Translations under genes and position numbers: made by a program
DNA from: Gammaproteobacteria bacterium
GTDB lineage: Bacteria > Pseudomonadota > Gammaproteobacteria > Steroidobacterales > GCA-2729495
Length of the DNA stretch: 47,931 nucleotides
Assembly: GCA_027293165.1 (NCBI GenBank)
Contig: JAPUGB010000048.1
Location: 1 to 47,931, forward strand
Direction: 5' to 3'
Shown here: positions 19,917 to 30,101 of the stretch, piece after piece
Numbering within the stretch: the stretch's first letter is position 1
Layout of the letters: each line of letters starts with the position of its first letter
The notes under the pieces: generated by a model
Databases searched by the model: none
What the model was told of the DNA's origin: nothing
Seen by the model: only the letters and a program-made list of their open reading frames with translations

Positions 19917-21629
19917 GTGGGAGCATTTAAAGAGCCGCACGGTGGCGAGCTGAAGCAGCTTTACGTCAGCGAAGCGGCAGCGGAAGAGATGAAATTATCC
20001 GCCCGGGACTTCAATTCCTGGGATCTCACGGATCGTCAGGCCTGCGATATTGAATTGATTCTGAACGGTGCGTTCTCGCCACTCGAGGGGTTTCTGACCC
20101 GTGAAGAATACGATGGTGTCCTCAAAGACATGCGACTGCCGAGCGGCATACTGTGGCCGATTCCCATCACGCTGGATGTCAGCGAAGAATTTGCAGGCGC
20201 GCTCGAACAGGGTGAATCCATCGCGCTCCGGGACCGCGAAGGCGTTTTAATTGCGACGCTGGAGGTCGCGGATATATGGACTCCCGATAAAGCCGCGGAA
20301 GCGCGGCAGGCTTTCGGCACCGAAGACCCGACGCATCCCGCGGTCCATTACCTGATAGAGCACGCAGGGCCGGTCTACATCGGCGGGCGCCTGACCGGGG
20401 TGGAACCGCCCACGTACTATGACTTCAAACTGCTGCGCGATTCGCCTGCCGAATTGCGCGGCCGGTTTCGCAAACTCGGCTGGCGCAAGGTGGTCGCCTT
20501 TCAGACGCGCAATCCGATGCATCGCGCACATCAGGAACTGACCTTTCGTGCTGCGCGGGACAACGAAGCGAACCTTCTGATTCAGCCGGTCGTCGGAATG
20601 ACCAAACCCGGAGATATCGATCACTACACGCGGGTGCGCTGCTACGAGCATATTCTGGAGCAATATCCCGAACAAACGACCACGTTGAGCCTTTTGAATC
20701 TGGCGATGCGAATGGCAGGCCCACGCGAAGCCGTTTGGCACGCAATTATTCGCAAGAACTACGGTTGCACCCACTTCATTGTTGGTCGTGATCACGCTGG
20801 ACCAGGCATGGATTCGAACGGCGAGCCGTTTTACGGCCCGTACGACGCCCAGGAGCTGTTCAGAACCCACGAGCAGGAACTGGACATCAGCATGGTGCCG
20901 TTTCGGCACATGGTGTACGTCGAGGACAAGGCTCAGTACGTGCCGATCGATGAAACCACGCCTGATCAAAAGGTCCTGGACATTTCCGGTACCGAATTTC
21001 GTCGACGGTTGCAGGAAGGCCTCGACATACCGGAATGGTTTTCCTATTCAAAAGTCGTTGAGGAACTGCGCAAGTCCTATCCCCCGCGTCACCGGCAAGG
21101 GTTCACGGTTTTTTTCACTGGCCTTTCTGGCTCGGGCAAGTCGACCATCGCCAACGCGCTGTTAATCAAACTGCTTGAAAACGGTGGTCGAAGTGTGACG
21201 CTGCTCGACGGGGATATTGTCCGAAAGAACCTGTCCAGCGAGTTGGGATTTTCACGAGAACACCGGAATCTGAACATCCTTCGCATTGGCTATGTCGCCA
21301 GCGAGATCACCAAGAGTGGTGGCATCGCTATTTGCGCCCCGATTGCGCCTTATGCGGCAACCCGGCAACGGGTGCGGGAAATTGTCGAAGCTCGCGGCGG
21401 ATTTCTGGAAATCCACGTGGCGACACCGCTGGAAGTCTGTGAGGAACGCGACCGCAAAGGTCTGTATGCCAAAGCGCGTGCTGGAATCATCAAGGAGTTT
21501 ACCGGAATCAGCGATCCATACGAAGAGCCCGAAAGTCCGGAGCTCAGAATCGACACCGTCGGCCTTCATCCTGAGCTTGCTGCCCACCGTATTTTCGTCA
21601 AGCTGGAAAGTCTTGGCTTCATACGCTAG
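19917..21629 (+). CDS. Bifunctional ATP sulfurylase / APS kinase
   Basis: Encodes 570 residues with two domains. Residues 1-390 form a monomeric-type ATP sulfurylase (Sat family, not CysDN). It includes QTRNPMHRAHQ near 196 and GRDHAGPG near 290, the nucleotide-binding motifs. Residues from about 396 form an APS kinase (CysC) with Walker [10 protein letters not shown] near 402 and LDGDIVRKNL following. Together they turn sulfate and two ATP into PAPS. In filamentous fungi a fusion of the same order has an inactive kinase-like domain; here the kinase motifs look intact. I chose the GTG, eight bases after AGGGAG; a TTG one codon upstream is an alternative. It follows the ssb terminator. Confidence 0.93.
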   Translation: MGAFKEPHGGELKQLYVSEAAAEEMKLSARDFNSWDLTDRQACDIELILNGAFSPLEGFLTREEYDGVLKDMRLPSGILWPIPITLDVSEEFAGALEQGESIALRDREGVLIATLEVADIWTPDKAAEARQAFGTEDPTHPAVHYLIEHAGPVYIGGRLTGVEPPTYYDFKLLRDSPAELRGRFRKLGWRKVVAFQTRNPMHRAHQELTFRAARDNEANLLIQPVVGMTKPGDIDHYTRVRCYEHILEQYPEQTTTLSLLNLAMRMAGPREAVWHAIIRKNYGCTHFIVGRDHAGPGMDSNGEPFYGPYDAQELFRTHEQELDISMVPFRHMVYVEDKAQYVPIDETTPDQKVLDISGTEFRRRLQEGLDIPEWFSYSKVVEELRKSYPPRHRQGFTVFFTGLSGSGKSTIANALLIKLLENGGRSVTLLDGDIVRKNLSSELGFSREHRNLNILRIGYVASEITKSGGIAICAPIAPYAATRQRVREIVEARGGFLEIHVATPLEVCEERDRKGLYAKARAGIIKEFTGISDPYEEPESPELRIDTVGLHPELAAHRIFVKLESLGFIR

Positions 21630-21686
21630 GCTGATTTGGTCTGATATGAAGACGGCAGTACGGTGGGGGCGACAGGTTACCTGGTT

Positions 21687-23021
21687 ATGCCAGGCAAGTT
21701 ATATATAAAAACCTTTGGGTGTCAGATGAACCAGTACGACACCAGCAAGATGGTGGACGTACTGCGCCAGAGTCACGGCTTGGAGCCGACTGACGATCCC
21801 GAGCAAGCAAGTGTTCTTTTATTGAATACCTGTTCGGTGAGGGAAAAGGCACAGGAAAAGGTATTTTCGCTGCTGGGACGTTGGCGTCAGTGGAAACTCA
21901 CGAACCCGGACCTCGTAATTGGTGTTGGTGGATGTGTTGCCAGCCAGGAGGGGGAGGCGATTGTAGCGCGTGCGCCGTTTGTTGATCTCGTCTTTGGCCC
22001 CCAGACGCTGCATCGATTGCCGGACATGCTCGACGAATTTCGTCAGCGCGGTAAGCCGGTCGTAGACGTTAGTTTTCCTGAGATCGAAAAGTTCGACAAA
22101 TTGCCCGAACCCAGGGCAGTCGGCCCAACCGCTTTTGTTTCGATAATGGAAGGTTGCAGCAAGTATTGCAGCTTTTGTGTCGTTCCATATACGCGCGGCG
22201 AAGAGATCAGCCGGCCGTTGGACGATGTTGTCGCCGAGATTCTTCAACTGGCGGACCAAGGCGTCAAAGAAGTGACCTTACTCGGACAAAACGTCAACGG
22301 CTACCGTGGGCGCAGGCACGACGGCCAAACAGCAGATCTGGCCACTTTGGTTCACTATGTCAACGCGATCGACGAGATTGAAAGAATTCGATTTACTACG
22401 TCCCATCCGCTGGAGTTCAGTGATCGTCTGATACAGGCCTACGACCAGGTGCCAAAGCTTGCCAACTACCTGCATTTGCCGGTACAGAGCGGTTCGGACC
22501 GTGTTCTCGCGTTAATGAAACGCGGTTACACAGCATTGGAGTACAAGCAGAAAATTCGTCGTCTGCGGGTGGTCAGGCCCGATATCAGCTTGTCCACAGA
22601 CATCATCGTCGGGTTTCCTGGCGAAACGGAAGACGACTTTAGCGCCACGATGAAGCTGGTCGCCGACGTGGGTTTCGATCAGTCATACAGCTTCATCTAT
22701 AGCCCGCGACCCGGTACTCCGGCAGCCACGTTCCCCGACGACACATCCATTGAACGCAAACACCAGCGCCTGGCAGCGCTTCAGGATCGATTGTCCTTGC
22801 AGGCCATGGCAATCAGCGAGAGCATGATTGGTTCGCTGCAGCGGGTGCTAATTGAACGCCCATCCAAGAAAGATACACAGCAACTAGCTGGCCGGACTGA
22901 AAACAACCGGTGGGTGAATTTTGACGGCAGCCACGAACTGCTAGGCCGGTTTGTCGACGTCCGGATCACCGAAGCACTACCCAATTCCCTGCGCGCTCGT
23001 TTAATTCCCAAGGCTGCTTGA
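21687..23021 (+). CDS. miaB: tRNA-2-methylthio-N6-dimethylallyladenosine synthase
   Basis: Encodes 444 residues (E. coli 474). MiaB adds the 2-methylthio group to i6A37 of tRNAs. The N-terminal UPF0004 domain has [15 protein letters not shown] (C12) and further cysteines in [11 protein letters not shown] and GVGGCVAS. The radical SAM cluster is [22 protein letters not shown] domain forms the C terminus. The ATG at [11 protein letters not shown] is preferred to an upstream GTG. It heads a conserved series with phoH and ybeY. Confidence 0.97.
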   Translation: MPGKLYIKTFGCQMNQYDTSKMVDVLRQSHGLEPTDDPEQASVLLLNTCSVREKAQEKVFSLLGRWRQWKLTNPDLVIGVGGCVASQEGEAIVARAPFVDLVFGPQTLHRLPDMLDEFRQRGKPVVDVSFPEIEKFDKLPEPRAVGPTAFVSIMEGCSKYCSFCVVPYTRGEEISRPLDDVVAEILQLADQGVKEVTLLGQNVNGYRGRRHDGQTADLATLVHYVNAIDEIERIRFTTSHPLEFSDRLIQAYDQVPKLANYLHLPVQSGSDRVLALMKRGYTALEYKQKIRRLRVVRPDISLSTDIIVGFPGETEDDFSATMKLVADVGFDQSYSFIYSPRPGTPAATFPDDTSIERKHQRLAALQDRLSLQAMAISESMIGSLQRVLIERPSKKDTQQLAGRTENNRWVNFDGSHELLGRFVDVRITEALPNSLRARLIPKAA

Positions 23022-23053
23022 TTGAACTGTTCCGATAGGAGTACCGACACCAC

Positions 23054-24088
23054 TTGAACGCTGTCACAGAAACCCAGGAATTACTGTTGGAGCCGGCGGA
23101 TAACCGGATACTGGCAAACCTCTGCGGGCAATTCGACGAACACCTTCGTCAAATCGAACGGCGGCTGGGAGTGCATATCAGCAATCGCGGCAACCACTTC
23201 AAAATCATCGGGCCTGAACAGTCATCCCGGGCCGGCGCCAGGGTTTTGCGTGAGCTTTACGTTATGGCGGGCGACGAGCAACTGGACCCGCAGCGGGTCC
23301 ATGTCTGCCTGCAGGAATCATCGGTGGCCGACGAAACAGGCGACGATGCGGCGGCGCAGGACAGTCAGATGATTAAGACACGGCGCCTGCAGATCCGTCC
23401 CAGGGGCCCCAATCAACGCGACTATCTGAGCAGTATGCGGGAGCGGGACCTCTGTTTCGGGATTGGCCCGGCCGGCACCGGCAAAACCTATCTGGCGGTC
23501 GCCAGCGCCGTCGAGGCGCTGGAGCAGGAACACGTTCGGCGCATAGTGCTCGTGCGGCCTGCCGTGGAGGCGGGCGAGCGTCTGGGATTCCTGCCGGGCG
23601 ACATGTCGCAGAAAGTGCACCCTTATCTGCGACCGATATACGACGCGTTGTACGAGATGCTCGGTTTTGACCGGGTGGCCAAGCTGATAGAGCGGAATGT
23701 GATCGAGATTGCGCCACTGGCGTTCATGCGTGGACGCTCTCTGAACGAGAGTTTCGTGATTCTTGACGAGGCCCAGAACACCTCTGTCGAGCAGATGAAA
23801 ATGTTCCTGACCCGGATGGGGTTTGGATCCCGGGCCGTCGTGACCGGGGATATTACACAGGTGGACCTACCTCGGAATCAGACTTCAGGCCTGCGTCACG
23901 TCATCCGCGTGCTTGATCGTATCCCGGGGGTTGCATTTACGTTTTTTTCGTCCCGGGACGTGATTCGCCATCCGCTGGTCCAGCGCATCGTGGAAGCCTA
24001 CGAGGGGCTCGATGCAACGAACGCTTGGACTAAGCCCGGGGATGCTGGCGAACAGTCACTGCAGGATGATGCCGGCGAGACTGATTGA
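23054..24088 (+). CDS. PhoH-like ATPase
   Basis: Encodes 344 residues of the PhoH/YbeZ family. An N-terminal KH-like region (LGVHISNRGNHFKIIGPE) precedes a P-loop domain with Walker A GPAGTGKT at 138-145, followed by the DEAQN box (VILDEAQNTSVEQMKMFLTRMG). In gammaproteobacteria YbeZ works with the YbeY RNase in RNA metabolism, and ybeY is next door here. The only start downstream of the in-frame stop at 23036 is TTG, with AGGAG at 23037-23041. Confidence 0.95.
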   Translation: MNAVTETQELLLEPADNRILANLCGQFDEHLRQIERRLGVHISNRGNHFKIIGPEQSSRAGARVLRELYVMAGDEQLDPQRVHVCLQESSVADETGDDAAAQDSQMIKTRRLQIRPRGPNQRDYLSSMRERDLCFGIGPAGTGKTYLAVASAVEALEQEHVRRIVLVRPAVEAGERLGFLPGDMSQKVHPYLRPIYDALYEMLGFDRVAKLIERNVIEIAPLAFMRGRSLNESFVILDEAQNTSVEQMKMFLTRMGFGSRAVVTGDITQVDLPRNQTSGLRHVIRVLDRIPGVAFTFFSSRDVIRHPLVQRIVEAYEGLDATNAWTKPGDAGEQSLQDDAGETD

Positions 24089-24113
24089 GTCCGTCCGCTT
24101 CTGTGCGTCTCAA

Positions 24114-24629
24114 ATGACCAACAAGCTAAAAGTGGAATTGCAGCTGGCTCCCGACGCCACCGACGAGGCGCCGGGGGCGCAGTGCGTGGCGCGGTGGGTC
24201 AATACCGCCTGCGAATTCAGTGGCTCCGGGGAATTACTGAATGACTGTTGTGTCACTGTCCGCATGGTCGACGAGGCTGAGAGCCAGCACTTGAACTTCG
24301 CCTTTCGGCAACAAGCCTGCCCGACCAACGTGCTTGCGTTTCCGGGCGCCGCCAATCAGGAATTTCTCCCGAAGGAGGCCGGCGAAGAATTTGGCGATAT
24401 CGTTATTTGCCTGCCACTGGTTCAGCGTGAGGCGGCCGAGCAGCACAAAGCTCGTGATGCCCACCTGGCCCATCTTGTGGTGCATGGCACATTGCATTTG
24501 CTCGGGTTTTGCCACGACGACGCAGAAAGCGCGCGTAGCATGGAGGAACTGGAAGTAAAGATACTCGGGGAACTTGGAATACCCGATCCTTACGCGGCGG
24601 GCGTGGTCGTCTCCGAACAGCGTTGTTGA
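24114..24629 (+). CDS. ybeY: Endoribonuclease YbeY
   Basis: Encodes 171 residues (E. coli 155). YbeY is a zinc-dependent RNase in 16S rRNA 3'-end maturation and 70S quality control. The metal motif is HGTLHLLGFCHDD with H124, H128 and H134. The usual aspartate before the last histidine (GYDH) is a cysteine here. The ATG at MTNKLKVELQ starts after the phoH stop; an upstream ATG inside phoH would add a non-conserved stretch. The C-terminal tail (PDPYAAGVVVSEQRC) is longer than usual. Confidence 0.95.
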   Translation: MTNKLKVELQLAPDATDEAPGAQCVARWVNTACEFSGSGELLNDCCVTVRMVDEAESQHLNFAFRQQACPTNVLAFPGAANQEFLPKEAGEEFGDIVICLPLVQREAAEQHKARDAHLAHLVVHGTLHLLGFCHDDAESARSMEELEVKILGELGIPDPYAAGVVVSEQRC

Positions 24630-24651
24630 ATCACGACAGCGGAGTTCTCTT

Positions 24652-25506
24652 ATGCAAGACGAATCGACCGAAGCTCCCAGGCCAAGCTGGTACAGCCGCA
24701 TTCGCAAAATGCTCAAAGGTGGGGCTGCCAGCAGAGATGAGCTGCAGGAGTTGCTTGAGCATGTCCGCTGGCGGGAGGCGCTGAACAAAAACGAGTTGAC
24801 GATGCTGCAGGGGGTGCTCCAGGTATCGCAAATGCAAGTGCGGGAGGTCATGGTCCCGAGATCACACATGGTGGTCCTTGAGCACGATGCACCGATGGAT
24901 GAACTGCTGCAGACGATCATCGACCGCGGGCACTCGCGTTTTCCGGTTATCGGCGAGGATCGGGATGAGGTGTTGGGTATTTTGCTGGCTAAAGACGTGC
25001 TCCGCTTTTTCGTCGAATCTCCTGGTAAACAGTTCGATTTAGAGCAAGCGTTGCGCCCGGCGACTTTCATTCCGGAAAGCAAACGGCTGGACGCATTGCT
25101 CCAGGAATTTCGTATTAGCCGCAATCACATCGCCATCGTTGTGGATGAGTACGGCGGGACCGCCGGACTGTTGACGATCGAAGACGTACTGGAACAGATT
25201 GTTGGCGACATAGACGATGAGCACGATCCGGAAGAGGTCGAACCGATTCAGGAGCTGGATGGCAATCGCCACCAGGTGATGGCACTGACACGGATAGAGG
25301 ATTTCAATGAATATTTCGAAGTTCAGATGGATGATCAGGCCTTTGACACGGTTGGCGGTTTGGTGATGCACGAATTCGGCCGTTTGCCGCGTCGGGGGGA
25401 GAGCATCGCAATCGGCCGGATACGATTCAGGATCATTCAGGCGGACCGACGGCGCATCCACAGTTTCGAAGTCATTCGCGAATCGGAGCCGGTTCACTCG
25501 GAGTGA
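24652..25506 (+). CDS. corC: CorC-type CBS domain protein (magnesium/cobalt efflux)
   Basis: Encodes 284 residues (E. coli YbeX/CorC 292). A pair of CBS domains (VREVMVPRSHMVVLEHDAP through GGTAGLLTIEDVLEQIVGDIDDEHD) is followed by a CorC/HlyC C-terminal domain (FDTVGGLVMHEFGRLPRRGE). There is no membrane anchor, as in CorC itself. The start MQDESTEAPRPSW follows GGAG at 24641-24644. Position between ybeY and lnt is the classical order. Confidence 0.95.
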   Translation: MQDESTEAPRPSWYSRIRKMLKGGAASRDELQELLEHVRWREALNKNELTMLQGVLQVSQMQVREVMVPRSHMVVLEHDAPMDELLQTIIDRGHSRFPVIGEDRDEVLGILLAKDVLRFFVESPGKQFDLEQALRPATFIPESKRLDALLQEFRISRNHIAIVVDEYGGTAGLLTIEDVLEQIVGDIDDEHDPEEVEPIQELDGNRHQVMALTRIEDFNEYFEVQMDDQAFDTVGGLVMHEFGRLPRRGESIAIGRIRFRIIQADRRRIHSFEVIRESEPVHSE

Positions 25507-25522
25507 ACCGGGCCGGCGGACA

Positions 25523-27022
25523 TTGAATATCTTCACCGCGCCGCGCGTCGGCGGACGATGGGCCGCAGCTGGTTTGGGGCTGCTGCTGCCAATCGCGTTT
25601 GCGCCGTTCAACTGGTTTTGGCTGGCGCCACTGTCGCTGGGCGGTCTTTTCCTGCTGTGGGTGGGCCAGGACGCTCGCGAGGCGGCGCTGCGCAGCTTCT
25701 GCTTTGGGTTCAGTGCGTTTGCCTTCGGCACCTACTGGCTATTCATCAGCCTCAAATTGCTGGGTGGCGCGCCGCTGCCGGTCGTGCTGGTGATGATGGC
25801 GGGCCTGGTGCTGAGCATGGCACTGTATCTCGCCGGCTGCGCCTGGCTCAGCAATCGAATAGCGCCGACCGAAGGAGCAGTCCGCTGGCTTCTGGTCGTA
25901 CCGGCTGCCTGGACGCTGGTGGAGTGGCTGCGAAGTTGGCTGTTCTCAGGATTCCCGTGGCTCAGCATCGGATATAGCCAGATTGATACCCCGCTCGCCG
26001 CCTGGGCGCCGGTGGCCGGCATATACGCGGTGTCGTGGATCACGGTAGTGCTGGCCGGCCTGATTCCGTGGGCCATCTATGGCAGCCGGGTTACCCGGGC
26101 CGCGGCGGCCGCGATCCTGGCCGTTGTCCTGATCCTGTCCGCGCTACTGCGAACGGTTGCGTGGACCGCACCGGGTTCTGAAGAATTGAAGGTCGCAATG
26201 ATTCAGGGGGCGATTCCGCAGGTGCTGAAGTGGTTGCCCTCGCAACGTCTGCCTACGTTAAGGACCTATGCCGGAATGAGCCTGGATCTCGAAGCTCAGG
26301 ATCTGATCATTTGGCCGGAGGCGGCCATACCGGCTGTACCCGAACAGGTGCGGCCGTTTCTCGACGCCATGACGGAGCAGATGGTGGAGCTCGATACGCA
26401 ACTGTTGACGGGAATCCTGTCCTATGACGTCGAGCACGATCAATATCGCAATACGCTGTTGGCGCTGGGGGATCCACCGGGCGACTACTATAAGCGTCAT
26501 CTCGTTCCTTTCGGCGAGTATTTTCCGGTTCCGGGATTCGTCAGGGAATGGATGCGACTGGTGAACCTGCCGTACGAAACCACGACGGCTGGACCGGCCG
26601 ATCAGCGTCCGTTGATGGTAAAAAACGTCGCCATTGCGCCCAGTATTTGCTACGAGGTGGCTTTCGGTGCTGAACAGCTGGTGTTCCTGCCAGGCGCCGG
26701 ACTACTCGTTAACGTCAGTAACGACGCATGGTTTGGTGACTCCATCGCCCCTCACCAGCATCTGCAAATGGCACGCATGCGTGCTCTCGAAGCCGGGCGC
26801 CACATGCTGCGCGCCACCAATACCGGCATCACGGCTTTGATTGCTCCCGACGGAAACGTTCAGGCGACGATCCCGCAGTTCGAGCCCGGCGTCTTGACCG
26901 GCGTCGTGCGACCGCACACCGGGACAACACCCTACGTTCGCACCGGCAACTGGCCGATCGCGGCGGCCACCCTGCTGATCCTGGTGCTGGTTGCCGGAAT
27001 CGGCCGACGTCGTCGGCGCTGA
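25523..27022 (+). CDS. lnt: Apolipoprotein N-acyltransferase
   Basis: Encodes 499 residues (E. coli 512). Lnt adds the third acyl chain to outer-membrane lipoproteins at the inner membrane. The first about 215 residues hold several membrane segments, and a nitrilase-fold domain follows. The catalytic triad is E266 (WPEAAIP), K324 (YYKRHLVPFGEYFP) and C376 (SICYEVAFG). The last segment is LLILVLVAGIG. The first available start after corC is a TTG with GGCGGA upstream. Confidence 0.97.
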   Translation: MNIFTAPRVGGRWAAAGLGLLLPIAFAPFNWFWLAPLSLGGLFLLWVGQDAREAALRSFCFGFSAFAFGTYWLFISLKLLGGAPLPVVLVMMAGLVLSMALYLAGCAWLSNRIAPTEGAVRWLLVVPAAWTLVEWLRSWLFSGFPWLSIGYSQIDTPLAAWAPVAGIYAVSWITVVLAGLIPWAIYGSRVTRAAAAAILAVVLILSALLRTVAWTAPGSEELKVAMIQGAIPQVLKWLPSQRLPTLRTYAGMSLDLEAQDLIIWPEAAIPAVPEQVRPFLDAMTEQMVELDTQLLTGILSYDVEHDQYRNTLLALGDPPGDYYKRHLVPFGEYFPVPGFVREWMRLVNLPYETTTAGPADQRPLMVKNVAIAPSICYEVAFGAEQLVFLPGAGLLVNVSNDAWFGDSIAPHQHLQMARMRALEAGRHMLRATNTGITALIAPDGNVQATIPQFEPGVLTGVVRPHTGTTPYVRTGNWPIAAATLLILVLVAGIGRRRRR

Positions 27023-27106
27023 GGCTCTTTCATCCGCGCCAATGCGGTGCGGTACCACCTTGGTGTATCCTGCCCGTCTGTTTTCCTAGCCCCGGTTATT
27101 TTTCTG

Positions 27107-29566
27107 TTGACGGACCAGCTCTACAAGCCACACGAAATAGAAGCACAGGTCCAGCAGTATTGGGAGCACAACGACAGCTTCAAAGCAGTCGAAGCTCCCG
27201 ATCAGGAAAAGTTCTATTGCCTGTGCATGTTTCCGTATCCGAGCGGGCGGCTGCACATGGGCCACGTCCGCAATTACACGATCGGGGATGTCATCTCCCG
27301 TTACCAGAGAATGCTCGGCAAGAACGTGCTTCAGCCAATGGGTTGGGATGCGTTTGGCCTGCCGGCGGAAGGGGCCGCGATAAAGCACGGCCTGCCGCCG
27401 GCGGAATGGACGCGAGAGAACATCGTATATATGCGGGCGCAGCTGAAGCGTCTGGGCTTCGGGTACGACTGGAGCCGCGAACTAACGACCTGCGATTCCC
27501 AATACTATCGATGGGAGCAGTGGTTGTTCGGCCGCATGCTGGACAAGGGCCTGGCTTATAAGGCCGAGGCGGTCGTTAACTGGGACCCGGTGGACCAGAC
27601 TGTGCTCGCCAACGAACAGGTCATCGACGGGCGGGGATGGCGATCGGGAGCGCTGGTCGAACGCCGTAAAGTTCCGCAATGGTTCCTGCGCATCACCGAC
27701 TACGCCGAGGAGCTGCTGACCGAACTGGACGAGCTGGACTGGCCGGAGCCGGTCAAGATCATGCAGCGCAACTGGATTGGTCGCTCCGAAGGCGTCGAAG
27801 TCGCCTTCCCGGTCGAAGACACCGATCAGGTGCTGCGCGTGTACACGACCCGGCCTGACACCCTGCTCGGCGTCAGTTACATGGCGGTTGCACCAGAGCA
27901 TTCGCTGGCGATCGAAGCCGCGGCCGGCAACCCGAAGGTGCAGGCATTCCTTGCCGAGTGTCAACGCAGTGCCGTATCTGAAGCTGCTGTCGCGACCATC
28001 GAAAAGCAGGGCATGCCGTTGGGCATTAACGCGGCGCACCCGGTGACGGGGGAACAAATTCCCGTTTGGGTCGCCAATTTTGTACTGATCAGTTACGGCA
28101 CCGGTGCTGTTATGGCTGTGCCAGCGCATGATCAGCGGGACTATGAATTCGCCAAGGCTTACGACTTGCCGATCAAGCAGGTGATCGCACCAGCCGCCCC
28201 GGAACAGGAATGCAACCTGGACGAATGTGCCTTCGTGGAACAAGGTGTACTGGTGTCGTCCGGCAAATATGACGGGTTGACGTCGGCGGAAGCCTTCGAC
28301 GCGATGGCCGCCGACTTAGAGGCGCAGGGGCGCGGCAAGCGGCGGGTGAACTATCGATTGCGAGACTGGCTGGTTTCACGGCAGCGCTACTGGGGTGCGC
28401 CGATTCCAGTGATCAATTCTCCTACCGGCGAACGGATGTCGGTTCCGGATGCAGACTTGCCCGTGGTACTTCCCGAGGACGTCAGCTTCGACGGTGCGGG
28501 CTCGCCGATCAAGAAGATGCCGGAATTTTTCGAGATCACTGATCCGGACACTGGGGAAAAGTGGACTCGCGAAACCGACACCTTCGATACGTTCATGGAA
28601 TCCTCATGGTATTACGCCAGGTTCTGCTCTTCGGATAATCACAGTGCCATGCTCGATCAGCGAGCCGATTACTGGCTTCCGGTGGATCTGTACATCGGGG
28701 GGATAGAGCATGCGATCCTGCACCTGCTGTATGCGCGGTTCTATCACAAGGTCATGCGTGACGTAGGGTTGGTCAGTAGTGATGAACCGTTCACGCGACT
28801 TCTGACGCAGGGAATGGTGCTAAAAGACGGGGCAAAGATGTCCAAGTCCAAGGGCAACACCGTCGACCCTGAAGATTTGATTGCCAAATATGGTGCCGAC
28901 ACGGTGCGTTTATTCGTGATGTTTGCAGCGCCACCGGAGCACGTGCTCGAATGGTCGGACGAAGGTGTGCAGGGCGCATATCGCTTTCTGCGGAGGCTTT
29001 GGCGCCGGGTGTACGACCACATTGCTGACTCGGTTGGAGAGCCACCGGATCTGGATGTTGCCCGCTTGGATGCACGGCAAAAAGACCTGCGGCGTCTCGT
29101 ACATGACACGATTGCCAAAGTCAGCGACGACATCGGGCGGCGCTATACCTTCAATACGGCAATTGCGGCAGTCATGGAGTTGCTGAACGCCGTGGCCAAG
29201 TACGAGCTAAGGGACGCGCAGGACCGGTTCTTAATCCACGAAGCGATCGAGAGTTCGGTACTGATTCTGTCGCCCATCGTGCCGCACATCTGTCACGTGC
29301 TCTGGCAGGAGCTCGGCAATAAGACCGCTATTGCTGATGAGTCTTGGCCGACTGCCGATGCGCAGGCCCGGATAGCGGAGTCTGTTGAAATCGTCGTCCA
29401 GGTCAACGGCAAGCTGCGGGCCCGGTTGACCGTTGCTGCTGGCGCCAGTGAACAGGCATTGCAGGATGCGGCGCTGCAGGACGTCAAAGTCAAACGATTT
29501 GTCGATGGCCGAGAAATCCGAAAAGTGATTGTTGTCCCTGGGAAGCTGGTAAATGTCGTGGTCTGA
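27107..29566 (+). CDS. leuS: Leucyl-tRNA synthetase
   Basis: Encodes about 819 residues from a TTG start ([19 protein letters not shown]). E. coli LeuS has 860. The HIGH motif is [15 protein letters not shown] and the KMSKS motif [12 protein letters not shown]. Between them lies the editing domain with [11 protein letters not shown] and the AVPAHDQRD block. The frame is open up to a GTG at 27047, but those residues are hydrophobic and non-conserved, so the exact start is uncertain. The last bases overlap lptE by 14. Confidence 0.96.
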   Translation: MTDQLYKPHEIEAQVQQYWEHNDSFKAVEAPDQEKFYCLCMFPYPSGRLHMGHVRNYTIGDVISRYQRMLGKNVLQPMGWDAFGLPAEGAAIKHGLPPAEWTRENIVYMRAQLKRLGFGYDWSRELTTCDSQYYRWEQWLFGRMLDKGLAYKAEAVVNWDPVDQTVLANEQVIDGRGWRSGALVERRKVPQWFLRITDYAEELLTELDELDWPEPVKIMQRNWIGRSEGVEVAFPVEDTDQVLRVYTTRPDTLLGVSYMAVAPEHSLAIEAAAGNPKVQAFLAECQRSAVSEAAVATIEKQGMPLGINAAHPVTGEQIPVWVANFVLISYGTGAVMAVPAHDQRDYEFAKAYDLPIKQVIAPAAPEQECNLDECAFVEQGVLVSSGKYDGLTSAEAFDAMAADLEAQGRGKRRVNYRLRDWLVSRQRYWGAPIPVINSPTGERMSVPDADLPVVLPEDVSFDGAGSPIKKMPEFFEITDPDTGEKWTRETDTFDTFMESSWYYARFCSSDNHSAMLDQRADYWLPVDLYIGGIEHAILHLLYARFYHKVMRDVGLVSSDEPFTRLLTQGMVLKDGAKMSKSKGNTVDPEDLIAKYGADTVRLFVMFAAPPEHVLEWSDEGVQGAYRFLRRLWRRVYDHIADSVGEPPDLDVARLDARQKDLRRLVHDTIAKVSDDIGRRYTFNTAIAAVMELLNAVAKYELRDAQDRFLIHEAIESSVLILSPIVPHICHVLWQELGNKTAIADESWPTADAQARIAESVEIVVQVNGKLRARLTVAAGASEQALQDAALQDVKVKRFVDGREIRKVIVVPGKLVNVVV

Positions 29567-30062
29567 ATTTCGCGCAGTAGTGAGCGCGTTGTGCCTGGTG
29601 GTAACGACCGGCTGCGGTTTTCAACTGCAGACAACGGGTGAATATCCGCCGGCGATGGCGGTGACCTATCTGGAAGCGGCCGATCAATACACCGTGTTCT
29701 ACAGAAAGCTCAGTGCGGCGCTCTCAAATGGCGGCGTCCGCGTCACCAGGGCCCCCGGAGAAGCAACCACCGTGGTGCGAATACTGCACGATGAGACGGG
29801 TCAGCGCATTCTTTCGGTCTCGCCCCGCAATGTCCCGGAGGAGTATGACGTCTTCTACATTGTCCGGTATTCGGTCAGCATAGAAGGCAAAGAGGTGCTT
29901 CCAGAACAGAGCCTGGTCCAGACCAAAGATTATGCTTATGACGAAACAGAAGTATTGGGTAAGGCATCCGAAGAGCAGATCCTGCGCGAGGCGATTGCCG
30001 ACGATTTTGTGCGCAGTGTCACCAGACAGCTGACGAGGCTCGATGATGAGAGCCAGGATTGA
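29553..30062 (+). CDS. lptE: LPS-assembly lipoprotein LptE
   Basis: Encodes 169 residues. A short signal peptide ends in a lipobox (VTTGC, C21). It is followed by [20 protein letters not shown], as in LptE, the plug of the LptD translocon in the outer membrane. The leuS-lptE order supports the call; similarity beyond the first 40 residues is weak, which is normal for this family. In many gammaproteobacteria holA follows directly, but here holA lies about 4.8 kb away. Confidence 0.88.
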   Translation: MSWSEFRAVVSALCLVVTTGCGFQLQTTGEYPPAMAVTYLEAADQYTVFYRKLSAALSNGGVRVTRAPGEATTVVRILHDETGQRILSVSPRNVPEEYDVFYIVRYSVSIEGKEVLPEQSLVQTKDYAYDETEVLGKASEEQILREAIADDFVRSVTRQLTRLDDESQD

Positions 30063-30101
30063 CGATGCGGATTCACAGCAGCGCAGCACCGGCAATCCGG
30101 G

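Noticed and set aside
20247-20969. 240-codon open frame on the minus strand
   Set aside because: Opposite strand of the sulfate-activation gene, which has clear motifs.
27047-27106. Longer leuS N terminus from GTG
   Set aside because: The added residues (from [12 protein letters not shown]) are not like LeuS, and no good ribosome binding site precedes the GTG; not fully excluded.
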